Shown: one piece after another, positions 1-12,752 of the stretch
Position numbering within the stretch: position 1 is the first letter of the stretch
How the letters are laid out: the number at the start of each line of letters is the position of its first letter
Assembly (NCBI GenBank): GCA_963583905.1
Contig: CAUZXK010000157.1
Location: 62,001-126,000, forward strand
Reading direction: 5' to 3'
From: Stenurella melanura
Taxonomy: Eukaryota; Arthropoda; Insecta; Coleoptera; Cerambycidae
Length of the DNA: 64,000 nt
Translations under genes and position numbers: made by a program
Notes under the pieces: generated by a model
Seen by the model: only the letters and a program-made list of their open reading frames with translations
What the model was told of the DNA's origin: nothing
Databases searched by the model: none

Positions 1-690
1 ATCTACTTCACAGAAATACTTTGTAAAATATTTGATACAAACGATACCAATATACCAAATAAATGACGATAGTGACGAAGATTGACAAACTGGGGCAGAA
101 AATTTGAATTTATATACAGTATGTACAGATTTGACGATTCGTAAATGGGTACAACAATTATTATATATATTTTTTTGAAAGTGTTCTACCTTTTCGATTT
201 TAATAAAACTACTGGTATTACAAGGAGGCATTAGGATTTATTTATGGCAATTTTTAGAAAGTGGTCACTCAATAGAAATCGCATGATAAAAGGCTTCGAA
301 TATGTTCTGTATTATTATTATTGCTGTATATAAGAGTTTAACGTAACTAAGTAGTTGCATAATATTCTTCACAATGTTAGCTTTAAACCATTTTTTGTTC
401 ATCTCTCTAAGTTAAATAGTATACGAGAAATAAATTTTTGAAAAAAGTTCCCATTTTTTCATTTTAAATATCTCCGCAGCAGCTGAATGTAGGGCTGAAG
501 AACCTACATACATCATTTACCCATTGACTTACCTACACGATATATTATAGGCAGTTCCTATCTGGGGCAGATCGTCCATTTTTATCAGGCTATACCATAA
601 AAATATTAAATTCTGTTAAATACATAAACTTGTATTCCGCTAACTAAATCAATGCAATCAATCAATGTATTAAAAGAAGCGCATTTCCTA
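1..690. other. No gene seen; AT-rich flank
   Basis: I see no open frame with recognisable motifs and no clear repeat end here. The sequence is AT-rich with scattered stops in all frames. Confidence 0.5.
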
Positions 691-1740
691 GAATTCTTAA
701 GGTATCAAAAATCACTATTTATAAACAAGGGACCATTGAACATCTAGCTAATTACAGGCGGATTTCTATTTTAACTAAATGTTTTCAAACATGTTTAAAA
801 CTGTGTTAACGTACTTATTTTGAGAATTATAATTTGTTGAATCACAGTCAGTTTGAGTTTAGACCAAAAATATTCCGTACATTAGCTGTCAACTTACTTA
901 GAAATGTAATGTTAACACAGGCTTTGAATAAACCGAAATTTTGTACGGGGAATTCTTAGATCTGAGCGAAGTATTTGACTGCGTATCTAATGATACTTTA
1001 CTAACAAAGATAGAGTTTTAAAAATGTTCTATTCACAGTCAAAAGGTACTCTCATCTTACCTTAAGGAGAGACCTCAATTTGTGAATTATCAAGAAAGAT
1101 AAATTTTGGATTTATAAATATTGAATTTAGATTACCTAAATGGTTCAGTGTGGGCCCAAGTTTGTTTCTCATTTTCATTAACGACTTGCCTAATAATATC
1201 CTCCAAGCAAAATCTGTTCTATATATTTGGATTACACAACATTATTATATAACAAGGATAATAATGCATTGTTGTTCAGGATGCATGAAACTCAATCCAC
1301 TATTCAAGTGGCAAATAAATTTAAAAGAGAATAAGACAGAAACAATGATTCTTACCTTTGAGGTAGTTTTTACAAGATACCAAAGCATTTTTTGTTTAAG
1401 CATCTTATAATAGAAAATTATATCCACGCCACGTGTTGAATTTCTAGGTGTTCATATTAACAACAAATTAAGTTGGAAAACATATGCCAACTCTTTCATA
1501 ATAAAATATTAAACTATATATTTCTCTTGAGAAGTCTTGTGAATTGTGTGACACAGACATTGACATTAGCAGTGTATTACGAATTAACCCATTGCGCAAT
1601 CGGCTATGCAATTTTGGCCTGGGCTCCACACTTCTCATGCTGCAGCTGTGTTTGCTATGCAAAGTAGTTAAGATACTTTCTAGGTTGGGATATACAGATA
1701 GACTTGTTTAAATAAAAGTACGAAAAATTCTAGTTTTATT
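690..1740 (+). pseudogene. Decayed non-LTR retrotransposon reverse transcriptase
   Basis: Pieces of a reverse transcriptase can be read on the plus strand across several frames. In order they are: a fragment with the NYR-ISIL fingers signature near 740-775; the palm phrase GPSLFLIFINDLPN at about 1153-1195, which corresponds to the conserved G-P-LFLIFINDLP block; and GVHINNKLSWK near 1447-1480, which corresponds to the thumb block G..ID..L.W. A further piece near 1575-1667 matches the region after the thumb. Frame breaks and stops are frequent, and the catalytic FADD box is not recognisable. This is a dead jockey/CR1-type copy with no active product expected. The exact clade is not resolved. 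Confidence 0.7.
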
Positions 1741-2084
1741 CAGCACCAATATACAGGGCGACCCAGAGTTAAACCGCCAAACGTTCAGGATTGATTTTTC
1801 AGGTTAAAAAAACTTTTTCATCTACGAAATTTTGGCCAAAGATGCACCTCCTACGAGCTGGAGCAAAAAAAATGCGTATCGCTTCACGGAATATATTTAT
1901 TTATTTTTTTTGGCATTGCACCTAATCCATTAGCTAGTTGTATGTATTGAAAGCTAACCTAAACAACGTAGTGGAATAATAACTTAAAGGCTTGAAGGCT
2001 AACAACAAGGACGTAAACAGGGACACCCTGTTCTCGCCCAGGGGTCCATCAGGGAACTGTTCAGTTCGAGCAACGAGGAGCAGC

Positions 2085-2087
2085 AGT

Positions 2088-2119
<32 letters not shown>

Positions 2120-2150
2120 TAGCGGCAGCAGCAGCAGCAGCAATAAGCAG
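2085..2150. repeat. CAG/GCA trinucleotide microsatellite
   Basis: An imperfect (CAG)n tract with TAG, ACC and CGG interruptions. The minus-strand frame over it reads poly-leucine. I regard that as a by-product of the repeat and not as a gene. Confidence 0.85.
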
Positions 2151-2300
2151 CTTCCAGCTAGAACCTGAGGATGGCAGATGAGATTCCGCCGAAACGTCGT
2201 TCAGACAAACGTGGCTCCCACAGGAGTCTACCAACTACACGGGAAAACACCCGGAAGCACACCAACACTTCATTTAACACCCGTGAAAACCTAAGAAACA

Positions 2301-2690
2301 TCATATATATACATATATATATTTCAGGGATAACAGATGTAGGAGTTTAATTGGAAAACATCTTTTCAGTTTTAGCAGACTATCATCATTTGTGGCTCTA
2401 CTATGATTTGAACAGGCAAGAAAGATGTGATCTAATTCGCTAATCACACCACATATACCTTTGTCAATAACTCCAATCCTCTTCAGGTGTTGTGGAAAGC
2501 AAGCATGACCAAATCTCAATCTGGTAACAGTACTTTCTTCTAAGTGATGGAATTACGGGTTTTTATTTAAATCGTTTTCAATCAGGGTATATCTATTATT
2601 TGGGTTGTCATTTTTGAACTGATTGTAATATCCCCTCCACTTAATAGAAATGTGCTTTTTAGAAAAATTCATGCAGTCACGGAATTTATT
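2301..2690 (-). pseudogene. Jockey-type non-LTR element, RNase H-distal C-terminal fragment
   Basis: On the minus strand, after a short frame break near 2550, one reads VTRLRFGHACFPQHL, followed by IGVIDKGIC and then LDHIFLAC. The R-RFGH...C....HL..IG.....C......HI...C pattern is the zinc-binding-like tail that follows RNase H in jockey and I-type non-LTR elements. Upstream (2570-2690) a further stretch, including IKWRGYYNQF, reads in the same direction. The fragment is truncated at both ends. One expected cysteine of the C-x-C pair appears lost. Confidence 0.6.
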
Positions 2691-3730
2691 ACAAAACGGT
2701 GATTTGGACCGACGCGACGCACAGTGACACGAATCGCAACTTTTTCGTTCAAAATTATCTAGAGCACTTGTCTCGCAACCGATTGTTATACTTTTTTTTT
2801 AATACTCATTATTTAATTTACAATAAACGTAAGGGTGCCGATTTTTGAATTATGCTAACCAAAATTATTGAGGTTAGCCCAAATGGCCATGTTCTATTTA
2901 AATCTTTTCTCTTATTCAATTTACAAATCTTGTTACTCGGAGGTTCTTGCGGTCGCTGATCGCGAATCTGATATCCAAATTGTCATAAACCAACTTGCAA
3001 GATGACGGAATCAATGGCGGCTATAAAATGCTAAAAAGTGGTGAAAAATGGAATATTAAAAGTCTGCCGTAGTGAAAAACATTTTTTCAATGACAGACAA
3101 CTTTTTATGTATAGAGGAGATCTTAAACTTCAGTTGTTCTTTTAAAGGAGATGTTATGAGATGCCAGTGATTGATCCTGATGCATTGATGCTGCACATTC
3201 AAAATTAAGTCTGACAAATTATTTAACAATAATTGTCAGACAGACAAGTTGTAACAGATAGGAGAGATTTTAAACTTTATTTTAAAACCAAAATCAAGGA
3301 GGTATTATGAAGTGCACTTTCTTAAAAAAAATAATTTATAACAAAAGGTCTGTCAAAGGTTAATTAACAAAAATTGTTAGACAGACAATTGTTTTCAAAA
3401 ATGGTTCATTATTTGCCACAAATTGCAAAAACTTCAAGCAGATGTTTTGAAAATTAGAATCATTTTGTTTTAGCTAAATTCAAAAAATGTTTGGTAACCA
3501 TTTTCACCCTTTAAATTTTTGATATGTTCGATGGGGTACCTTTTTTGTCACGGGAGCTCAGTCTGTTCGTAGATGTGAGCCTAGTATTGAAAATGTCATT
3601 TCGAGCAGCTTTCGTAAACTTTACCGTTTTCTAATAAATGCCATGAAACGAGACGCATTTTTCTCTCTTTTTTGCTTTTTGCTCTAATTCGGAGTTGGTA
3701 CATTTTTGGAAACATCTTCATAGATGAATA

Positions 3731-4141
3731 CTTAAGGTGGCCATTCCCTAAAAAGAGACATCCGATAGGGAAATATTTATTATTTTTGGCCATAACTTTT
3801 TTTTCTTAGTACGTATATTTAAAAAACTATAAGAGTACCTAAGTAGAACCATAACAAGACTATTACTATGAATTTTCACTTAATAATTTCAGTGGTTTGC
3901 AAAATAGCTCGATTTAAAGCTACGAAAGAGGAAGATTAACATAATTTTTAAAATTAAATCGAGCTATTTTGCAACCCGCTGAAATTATTGAATGAAAATT
4001 CATAGTAATAGTCTTGTTATGATTCTACTTAGGTACCCTTATAGTTTTTTTAAATATACGTACTAACGAAAAAAAGTTATGGCCAAAAATAATAAATATT
4101 TCCCCATCGGATGTCTCTTTCTATGGAATGGCCACCTTAAG
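3731..4141. repeat. Foldback hairpin, ~185-bp arms
   Basis: Arm 3731-3915 and arm 3956-4141 are inverted copies with few mismatches, separated by a loop of about 40 bp. The hairpin abuts the right inverted end of the 1754-4167 element. A decayed copy of its outer part is visible at about 7155-7216. Confidence 0.85.
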
Positions 4142-4169
4142 TCTCATTTTAACTCTGGGTCACCCTGTG

Positions 4170-5520
4170 CTGCAAGGACCTTTTTACATTAAAGAGAATA
4201 AAGCAATGTATACAACACGGGGTTAGATTAATTTATGTTCTGCCTGTACTAATGATCAATTAAATTTGGACTTTTTACATCTCCCAAAACACACGATGGG
4301 ATAGGTTCATGCAATAAAATTTTATGAATAGATAATAATAATAAACTAAATAATAAACTAAACTAAACTAAATTAGAAACGTTTCAAATCGGTGAAATTT
4401 TTTTTTCTGAATCCATAATACTTTTTATAATTTTGATGAATTTGTTATGTTGATTTGTGCACCGTATGCAACATGTAATATTTTCTGTTTTATATTATTT
4501 GAATATGTTCTTATTAGTCCCAGAGACGACCATAAAAAGTGGTCTTCATTTCTTAAAGGACGAAATATTTATAAAAGTATTTATGGTGACAATAGGTACT
4601 CGCCATGGCTGTCTTAATTCTGATATAGTTACTGACCTTAGGGAGTTAAAGCTTGAAACTTATATCAAATTGAAGATCGCAAAGAGTTCTATTTAAATAT
4701 ATAGTATCCTTAGTAAATATTGATTGAACCTACTTGAAACTCAGAATTTCTTTTTTTATATATAGATATAACCCTAACCTATTTGGGGCATAAAACTGGC
4801 ATCAAATTAAAACTGGAATCGTCCACTAACAGAAAACAATAAGTTGCCATCTCTTACATTGATTGCAATACATGGCAACCAGAAGGTAATGGAGGTAAAG
4901 TTTCATCATTTAGAAAATGAGCTTCACCTTTTTACCGCCGTCTCTGCATCTACAAGTGTAGTAACTGTACCTCGTATGTTGACCAGTGTAAATACGTTTG
5001 TATGTTACGCCAATATAACTTACTCAAATAACCGGTAGTGGATTTACGTTTTGGTATTGATATTTATATGTTTTTAACGTACTTCAACATAAAACGGATA
5101 ACATGTGAAACTGCTTGGTAAATAACGGCTTCCTCGAGAACCTACCGCTCTGGCCATTGATCGATTCGTATTTCAGCGTCTTTAAATTTGGCTTCTTGGA
5201 TGATTCATGTTTCGATGTAGTGTAGGACAATTACAGTTAATGCAGGCAACATGCTTTGGTGTAAAAGGAGCGATACAGGGAACCAATTTCTTTGACCAGG
5301 TTTGATTAGTATACCCGATTGCCCAGTTACAACGTGGATGTGTATTTTAAATTCTGAAATTAATTGTTTAATAATTACTGTAACTTATAACAGAGAAGTG
5401 ATAATCACAAAATAAACGAAAGAAATATAAAATCAACTAGATTAGTTACATAAACGATTTAATATCATTGAAAACATTACCACAGTGCCAATATATAAAA
5501 CATACCTATAGTTAACGCAA
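4170..5520. other. No gene seen
   Basis: AT-rich sequence without recognisable coding motifs. A short piece at about 4217-4250 resembles the 3' tail of the SINE at 5525-5655; both share the phrase TTCTGCCTGTACTAATGA. Confidence 0.5.
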
Positions 5521-5524
5521 ATAA

Positions 5525-5655
5525 CCAACCAGTAGCTCAGGCTTGAGACCCCGAAGTTGCGGATTCGAATCTTAGCTAGGGCATGGATGTTTACTGGCGT
5601 CTTTAATATATTACCGAGACACATTAGATAGGTTTATATTCTGCCTGTACTAATG
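5525..5655 (+). mobile_element. tRNA-derived SINE, partial
   Basis: A box A-like AGTAGCTCAGG (about 5531) is followed about 35 bp later by a box B-like GGATTCGAATC. This is the spacing of an internal RNA polymerase III promoter. The following tail phrase (about 5632-5655) recurs near 4217-4250, as expected for a dispersed SINE. It does not fold convincingly as a functional tRNA. Confidence 0.5.
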
Positions 5656-6470
5656 AGTTAATAATAATTAGTTTCAATTTGAATTTAATTGTTTTAATCA
5701 AGAACTGTGAATCTGACGAGAAAAATGCAAGAGACCATTGTCATGTAGAACTGACCAGGCTAATCAGAAAAAATATCCACATGGAGAAATGTCAGTGGCG
5801 TACCGCATTCTTGGTAAAAAATATCAGAGGACATGTTAGGAGGGACGCCACTGGAGGAGCTATAAAATAACTTTTCTAAATATTATGTGGTTTTATGTCC
5901 TATGAACACATACCAAAATAATATCTAAGTACTTTCAGAAATATTAGAAACTAACGATTAAAAAAACTTTAAGCCGTGACGGACGCGGACGTATGTTCAC
6001 ATGAACCTTTTTTAATAAAATGGAATCACATCGTAAAATATTGGCACGGCATTAAATCCTTAAACCCTTAAATTTGAGAATTCTTATTATAAAAATAGGG
6101 ATACATCGAATAACTACTGCTATTAATCTTTGGGATCATATTTAAATAATGAAAGGTTGCAAAATACATTGAATGCACTTTAGCTCAAGATGAGCAATAC
6201 AAGACAAAATTGCAAAACTACCCAGCAGAAAAAAAAATTGTGGCGAATATTACATCATGAACTACCGTTTGTAAGTTTTTAGCCGTCGTCAGTTTTTTGT
6301 ATATTTAATATATGCATCCCTCAAGAAACCCGTCAATAAGCACTGATAAACATAAACACACTACACATAGTAGACAATCCCTAAATTCAAAGTCTAGGCT
6401 GTCCGGAAGAGGATTACACATTTGACACGCCGACAACATCCATCACCCGCCGACATTGCCAGTAACGAAG
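5656..6470. other. No gene seen
   Basis: AT-rich. Short open frames lack recognisable motifs. No repeat ends found. Confidence 0.5.
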
Positions 6471-6477
6471 CTGGGGA

Positions 6478-6556
6478 TCGAACCCAGTACACGATAGACA
6501 GTCTGACCAAGCATGTTTGCCACTAACATGTTTTAGCCGGCTGAGCTACCGTCGGT
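6478..6556 (-). mobile_element. tRNA-derived SINE head (minus strand)
   Basis: The reverse complement carries a box A-like GTAGCTCAGCCGGCTAAA and, about 45 bp on, a strong box B, GGGTTCGATCCCCAGC. The tRNA-like head is clear. The cloverleaf looks imperfect and there is no tRNA-like terminator context, so a SINE is more likely than a functional tRNA gene. Confidence 0.6.
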
Positions 6557-6559
6557 TGT

Positions 6560-7985
6560 AGTTTGTTTATATCATGCGTTTGGCTGTTTAATTCCTTAAC
6601 ATCTGTTAGTTGCAATGTCGAAGTAGATGGCTCAGTTTACTTATCTCACGTTATTTACCTAGTGTGTACTGATGTACAACAAATGGTAGACAATATAATT
6701 TAAGAAAATTGAAAATAAATTCAGGTTCAAAACGTTTGCCTTTTATCCTGGACCGTCGAAATTATCAGTCGATTGTATTTTTGAGTTCATTGGGAAGCCA
6801 ATAAATAATTTTGAAAAAGTCAGCTTGTGTGATTTAAACAAAAGTGTGCAAAAATTGTGGAGCTTCGTATGCTGGGATCGACGTAATTGCCTGTCAAATT
6901 TTTTCTTGAAGTTCAGTGAGATTCATTAACTAATTTTAAAAAAATAAGCAAATTCAGCTTGTGTGGCAAAACTGGAGGAAAATTGCTTTGGAATTGAATT
7001 ACTCATAATGACGACATCGAAAAATCTTATCGTACTCCTTTATTATGTCTGCCTCCATCGTTAGTGCGCAATGAACGCACTTTTCTAGCCTATACGAAAT
7101 AAGTTACTAAAACATTCACCAGCTCCATAATGAGTAGTCTTTAAGTATGTACCAAAAGGTTATGACCAAAAATAAAAGTATTTCCCTCTCTATGTCTTGG
7201 ATAAAGATACCTTAATTCAATAATAAAAATAAACAAAAAAATGAACCGACTCAACAGAAAGATTTATTTTCATATAAATAAATAAAATGTTACTTAGTTT
7301 TTTATATTCCGATCAATTTAACTTAGTGGAAGGTGAAACGTATCGGACCCCATTACCCAACATCGATGAAATTGGCGTGTTAAACAAACTCTTAACTACG
7401 TAAAAAGATACAATATTATTGTTTCTTATTTTAATTACTTAACCGTAGGTAAATACTGACCTATATCTAAACAATGAAAGTCTAACATTGAATTTAATGA
7501 CATATAAAATTAATTCAATTATGTTTGCCTTTATAGACCTCAATTCGAGCCTCAGCTTAATGAAAAGTTGTTGGGAACAATTTCAGTTCGCGTTGACACG
7601 CAACGGAATACAATGTCATGCATGCTATGGAATTATCTTGTGAATAATTAGGCAACATTTTTATGTTTATTAAAATGGCGACGAATATTGTGAAGGGTGT
7701 GACTAAAATAATCGTTTTCTGACCTTTAAACATGAATCCAATCCAAGAAAACTTTATTAACATTACTAAAAATACATTTTATTTTATATACGCTTAGCCG
7801 GACCATGTCAGACATCCACGAGCGCCGTGATAGTTCAAGGACAGGATGGAGTGCGATCTGGTTAACTTAATCTTATTCTGTATTTAACCTGAAAAAAGTT
7901 GTTATAAGTAAGATTTTCAAGGAATACAAACCCTTTAAACAGAATCTGCTAAGTATAAGAATCTAAGTTACCACTGGCCATGGGT
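6560..7985. other. No gene seen; remnant of foldback repeat
   Basis: Mostly AT-rich and without coding motifs. About 7155-7216 is a diverged copy of the outer arm of the hairpin at 3731-4141. Confidence 0.5.
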
Positions 7986-7989
7986 GGCT

Positions 7990-8430
7990 TCGGAGTTTAA
8001 GAGCATATACTTCTGCTTAGAATACTAGGATACCTTCCAAGTGGCACCGATATACGAGCCCTTGATTTGCAGCCGTGTATGCCAGCACCAGTTCCCTCCT
8101 TAGAACCGTCTGTGTACCACTCGAGTCCTTTGAGACTCAGAAGATGGTTTTTATCGCGCTCCCAGTCCTCTCGACTGGGAAACACCGCTGAGTACGGAAT
8201 AGTGAAATTGTAGACAGGGAGTCACCGGTCATCCTCCGCTTGGGTGATGACCCGGTCCCTTACCGGCAGATCCAGGGCCGTTGTGTGCCCCCATCCACGG
8301 CTATTAAGCTTTGTTCACATTCTCCGAGGCTTCCTTGCGAGGCGCTCTTGACAAAAGGCAACACGATCGAGACAGGTACAGACAAGACGAGACGTGCCTC
8401 ACGCAGCAAGTTCGCGATGAGCCTTTGAGA
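7990..8430 (-). pseudogene. Non-LTR retrotransposon fragment: linker and start of RNase H
   Basis: On the minus strand 8185-7997 reads FPSREDWERD, then WYTDGSKEGTGAGIHG. That is the N-terminal RNase H block of jockey/R1-type elements, with the first catalytic aspartate (YTDGS) present. Upstream, the stretch at 8420-8260 (reading REARL-) looks like the linker between reverse transcriptase and RNase H, joined through a frame break near 8240. The copy is truncated after the first RNase H strand. A related but separate RNase H remnant lies at 27310-27918. Confidence 0.65.
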
Positions 8431-9225
8431 GTCTGTACGCACCTTTATATGGAGGCAACAATAATGATTTACATCGCTAATCATTAAATTCAAAAAGTCA
8501 AATTTAAAAATATGTATTTTCCAAAAGGTGTTCACTATTTTAATGCAAATCCAACGAATTATATCTGGTTTTTGACAATCAGGCTCATATACTGACTGAA
8601 GTTCCCGAAAAAACTACAATAGAATCATCGTCGAGCAATAATAATATCTTATAGTTTGTAAAAAATGTGAATCATTTTAAGTTGGTACTAGCACATTCGT
8701 CAAAGGACCACTTATTATGGAAAATTGGGTCTCGGTGGGCTCCTGAACAAAAGTCTCATTTTAGATATTGACGGATTTTTTACTCTGCTTTACATTCACT
8801 TTAGGACAAAAGTGCAAAGTACATAATTAAAATTTAATTTAGTTATTTAAACCTGTTTGTTCTTAATTCTTGTTATACCTTCTGGCAAATGCTTTAATGT
8901 GTGTACAAACTGTAATTAAGTAAATGTGTTATTCGAAAGACGACATAGGCTTTTTGACGCATTGAGTATACGCGTGTTATTTTATAACGCAATTACATAA
9001 ACAAAATGGCTTTATTTTTGGGTATTTCCAGTCCAGTTATTCACAAATCATAATTAGTGTAATTAGCCGTTTATGGCCATGTTTTTATGTATCAGTAATC
9101 AGTCATCAGCTTGTAATACAAAATGTTTTAATATACTCTTTTGTTTTAATACTAATTGTTAGAAGAAAAACATAAGAGTAAAAACTTGAAAGATCACACC
9201 TGAATTTAGGAAATTGCTTGTCATC
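8431..9225. other. No gene seen
   Basis: AT-rich sequence without recognisable genes or repeat ends. Confidence 0.5.
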
Positions 9226-9227
9226 CG

Positions 9228-9433
9228 AAATGTTTGTTTTGGCGTATACAATACTGTACTGTAGTGGCAGACATTTCTATCGGGCGGTTTTTGAAAAATT
9301 GTCCATGAAAGTGTCGACCAAATTTCAAGTTTTGGTCCATTTTTCGCCACCCTGCTGGCAAATTGCTCAAAAACCGCCCGACAGAAATGTCTGTCACTAC
9401 AGTACAGTATTGTACATGCCAAAACAAACATTT
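9228..9433. repeat. Hairpin MITE, ~74-bp arms
   Basis: Arms 9228-9301 and 9361-9433 are inverted copies with only a few mismatches; the loop is about 60 bp. Small frames on both strands across it are artefacts of the palindrome. No target duplication was identified. Confidence 0.8.
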
Positions 9434-10590
9434 TGCGCTAGGTTCGGTCTAGTAATTAAAATTTTTGTTTTCTATTTCCGGTTACCGCATACCGACCGGA
9501 AGATTCGTCTGCCAGCGTAATTGGGGCATATGAAGTACATATACTAACTATTTATGCGGAAAGATATCGGTAACCATTTGATAAAAAAAATGAACTTCTT
9601 AATTGAGAATAGCAACACTGTACGCTTATTAACGTTATTATTATTAACATTATTTTATTCTTTTTAGTGCATGTTTTTAATAATTTCAGTTGGTTTCTAA
9701 AAGCGTGTTTTAAATTTTTTTAAAATTATTTGTTTTTAATTGTGCTGTTTACCCATTCTTGTCTGCGTGTAATTACTATATTTTCCATTGCGAAGTATTT
9801 CCGATAGTATCATACATCGCTGATGCAGGTATTTGCTTCACAAATTCTATTATAAATTTATAAAACAAATGCAGATGATGTTCCGGTTTTTATTATAAAC
9901 ACTTAGTACCTATACTACAGGCACGTCTTGAGTATGCTTTTTATAAATATAATCAATATATCATGTCGTTGAACCTCCTCATTCCTTTCATTTTTTAACG
10001 ATGAAAAACTAGAGAAGCCAAGTGTGGATACCGAGTACAAGAAGCCTGTAAATTACATATCATATATTCACTAACCAGTAATAATAACTTGTAGATAATA
10101 TTAACTGAAAGTATGTAAACCTCTGTTAAAACTACCAAACATTGAAATATTTACTAAAGGTTTGATATGTAAAATAGACAAATAAATATCTTCATGCACG
10201 AAGTTTACGTACGTGTAGTTTAGCAAAGATAGCTGCAATGACACTTAGCATTTAATATTCTGATAGTGAAAATAAAATAAATAACTGGAAAAAATTGAAC
10301 TAAAATGAACTAAAGATTACCGTTAATATCAAAATTTAATATAGTTAACGGACAAAATCATTTAACTATATTAAAGGCAAGTCAGTAGAGTTCGATCATG
10401 ATAATTTCCGTAATTTTCTATTGGTCTTTGAACGTGTTAAGTGTAGTGAGAAAATTACCAAATGTCGGAAATCACGAATACGTCTAACATAAAATGGATA
10501 ATTAAAATAAAAAATCCAACTAGTTGAATGGAAATTCGAAGTAATAAAAACTAAGCAAGATTATCGTTAATATAAAAACCGCTGCCTAAG
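9434..10590. other. No gene seen
   Basis: AT-rich and without recognisable coding motifs. The phrase at about 9625-9670 resembles the outer arm of the hairpin at 63684-63849. Confidence 0.5.
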
Positions 10591-10596
10591 GAATCA

Positions 10597-12620
10597 CTAC
10601 TTCCACATCCAGATTATTCGTCCAAATCACTTTAAAGGAAACATCTTGACTATATTTGCACTCTAGTATGTGAAAATTATTGGTCATAGAATTTTAATAA
10701 TATTTGGGGTAGCTGTCACAGAAAAGTTTGAGGAGTTGGTTTCTACCATATACGTTAAAAATGAAGTTTCTAGTTTACCGTACTTATTTTCCACTATTTA
10801 CAACCTACCACCTCAATGGAGTCATCTCAATCAGATGTCACTACAATACATACGTGTACTAACTTTCAAGTGAATATCTCAATTTGATGTTATCAATCCC
10901 ATTAATAATGAAGCGGAGGTGGTAGAGTTTGAAAAATATTAGAAAGAAATCTGAGGCCTTGGTTTCTAGTATATACACCGAATCCCAAATTTCTGTAGTC
11001 TTACCAGCTTGCTTTACTTATTTTCCCCTATTTGCCCCTATTTAACCCCCAACCCTTCAACGGCATCATCTCAAATTATGATCTAGTTTCAGACGTCGTT
11101 ATAATACATACCTGTACCAAATTTCAAATGAATATCTCAATTTTATTTTATCAACCCTTTTCATATTGGAGTAGGGGTGGTTGGGTTAAAAAATATTATA
11201 AGAAAATCTGACGCTGTGGCTTCTAGTACATACACCGAATTTCAAGTTTCTGTAGTCTTACCAACGTTTTACTTATATTTACCCCAAATTAACCCCCAAC
11301 CCTTCAACGGAATCATCTCAAAATATAAACTAATTCCAGACGTCGTTATAATACATACGTGTACGAAATTTCAAATGAATATCTCAACTTTATTTTGTCA
11401 ACCCCATTAATGGGGTAGGGGTGGTGGGGGGGTTGAAAAATATTATAAAAAAATCTGAGGCCTTAACTTCTTGTACATACACCGAATTTCAAGTTTCTGC
11501 ACTCATACCAGCTTGCTTTACTTTCCCCCTATTGACCCCTAAATAACCCCCAACCCTTCAACGGAATCATCTCAAAGTATAATCTAGTTCCAGATGTCGT
11601 TATAATTCATACGTGTACCAAATTTTAAATGAATATCTCGATTTTATTTTATCAACCCTTTTAATAATGAAGTAGGGGTGGTGGGGGTTGAAAAATATTA
11701 TAAATAATCTGAGACCTTGGCTTCTAGTACATACACCGAATTTCAAGTTTCTGTAGTCTTACCAGCTTGCTTTACTTATTTTCCCCTATTTACCCCTATT
11801 TAACCCCCAACCCTTCAACGGAATTATCTCAAAATATAATCTAGTTCCAGATGTCGTTATAATACATACGTGTAGAAAATTTCAAATGAATATCTCAATT
11901 TTATTTTATCAACCCTTTTCAAATTGGAGTAGGGGTGGTGGGGGTTGAAAAATATTATTAAAAAATCTGACGCTTTGGCTTCTAGTACATACACCGAATT
12001 TCAAGTTTCTGTACTCTTACCAACTTGTTTTACTTATATTTCTCTATTTACCCCAAATTAACCCCCAACCCTTCAACGGAATCATCCCAAAATATAATCT
12101 AATTCTAGACATCGTTATAATACATACGTGTACGAAATTTCAAATGAATATCTCAACTTTATTTTATCAACCCCATTAATGGGGTAGGGGTGGTGGGGGG
12201 TTGAAAAATATTATTAAAAAATCTGACGCTTTGGCTTCTAGTACATACATCGAATTTCAAGTTTCTGTACTCTTACAAGCTTGCTTTACTTATTTTCCCT
12301 TATTTACCCCTATTTAACCCCCAACCCTTCACCGGATTTCCTCAAAAAACAATCCAGTTCCAGATCTCGTTATAATATATACGTGTACAAAATTTCAGGT
12401 CAATATCTTAAACCGTTCCGGAGAAAGCGTGCGGACAAAAAAAAAAGTTACAGACAGACAGACCGACAGACAGACCGACAGACAGACAGAAAATTTTTTT
12501 TCGCTCAAATTTAAAATCTCGACATTTCATGACATTCTAAACCTATTTCACGAATAAAAATTTTTGAAATTTTTTTTGCGATTACTATACTTCCAATCCA
12601 CTACGTGGATGTGGAAGTAA
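10597..12620. mobile_element. Element with inverted ends and ~250-bp internal tandem repeats (copy 1)
   Basis: The ends are TACTTCCACATCC on the left and its inverse on the right (about 12608-12620). In between, a unit recurs about every 250 bp. Its marker phrase CTAGTACATACACCGAATTT or a close variant occurs near 10735, 10958, 11220, 11468, 11719, 11978 and 12236. Units also share a TTAACCCCCAACCCTTCAACG block. Near the right end is a GACAGACC-type minisatellite (about 12455-12490). There is no transposase. Copies or partial copies lie at 27952, 53209 and 58086. It is a non-autonomous DNA element; its superfamily is unknown to me. Confidence 0.75.
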
Positions 12621-12752
12621 AATTTAATCTGTCCACTGATTGTATTCGGAATTCCATTAACTCACATAAAATCATTTATTTGCCTCAAGAATGAAGGGAC
12701 TAAATCATCTGTGTTAGTGAAACTGCGACTGCATGTACATTGAATTTTTATA

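Larger units (their letters stand above)
1754..4167. mobile_element. 2.4-kb element with about 21-bp inverted ends
   Basis: The left end (1754-1774) and right end (4147-4167) are inverted copies of the same ~21-bp sequence, beginning ACAGGG(C/T)GACCCAGAG. Inside lie a CAG microsatellite, a non-LTR RNase H-region fragment and a large hairpin next to the right end. No transposase was seen, so it would be non-autonomous or an assemblage of nested insertions. No convincing target duplication was found. Element length and superfamily are inference. Confidence 0.5.

Noticed and set aside
1934..2143. Poly-leucine frame on the minus strand
   Set aside because: It is the CAG microsatellite read in one frame. 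There is no coding signal outside the repeat.
2160..2225. Hammerhead-ribozyme-like words (GATGAG followed by CGAAAC and GTC)
   Set aside because: The conserved CUGA core is not intact and no convincing stems II and III form, so I did not call a ribozyme.
6478..6556. A functional tRNA gene on the minus strand
   Set aside because: Box A and box B are good, but I could not make a clean cloverleaf with an acceptor stem. A SINE head is the safer call.
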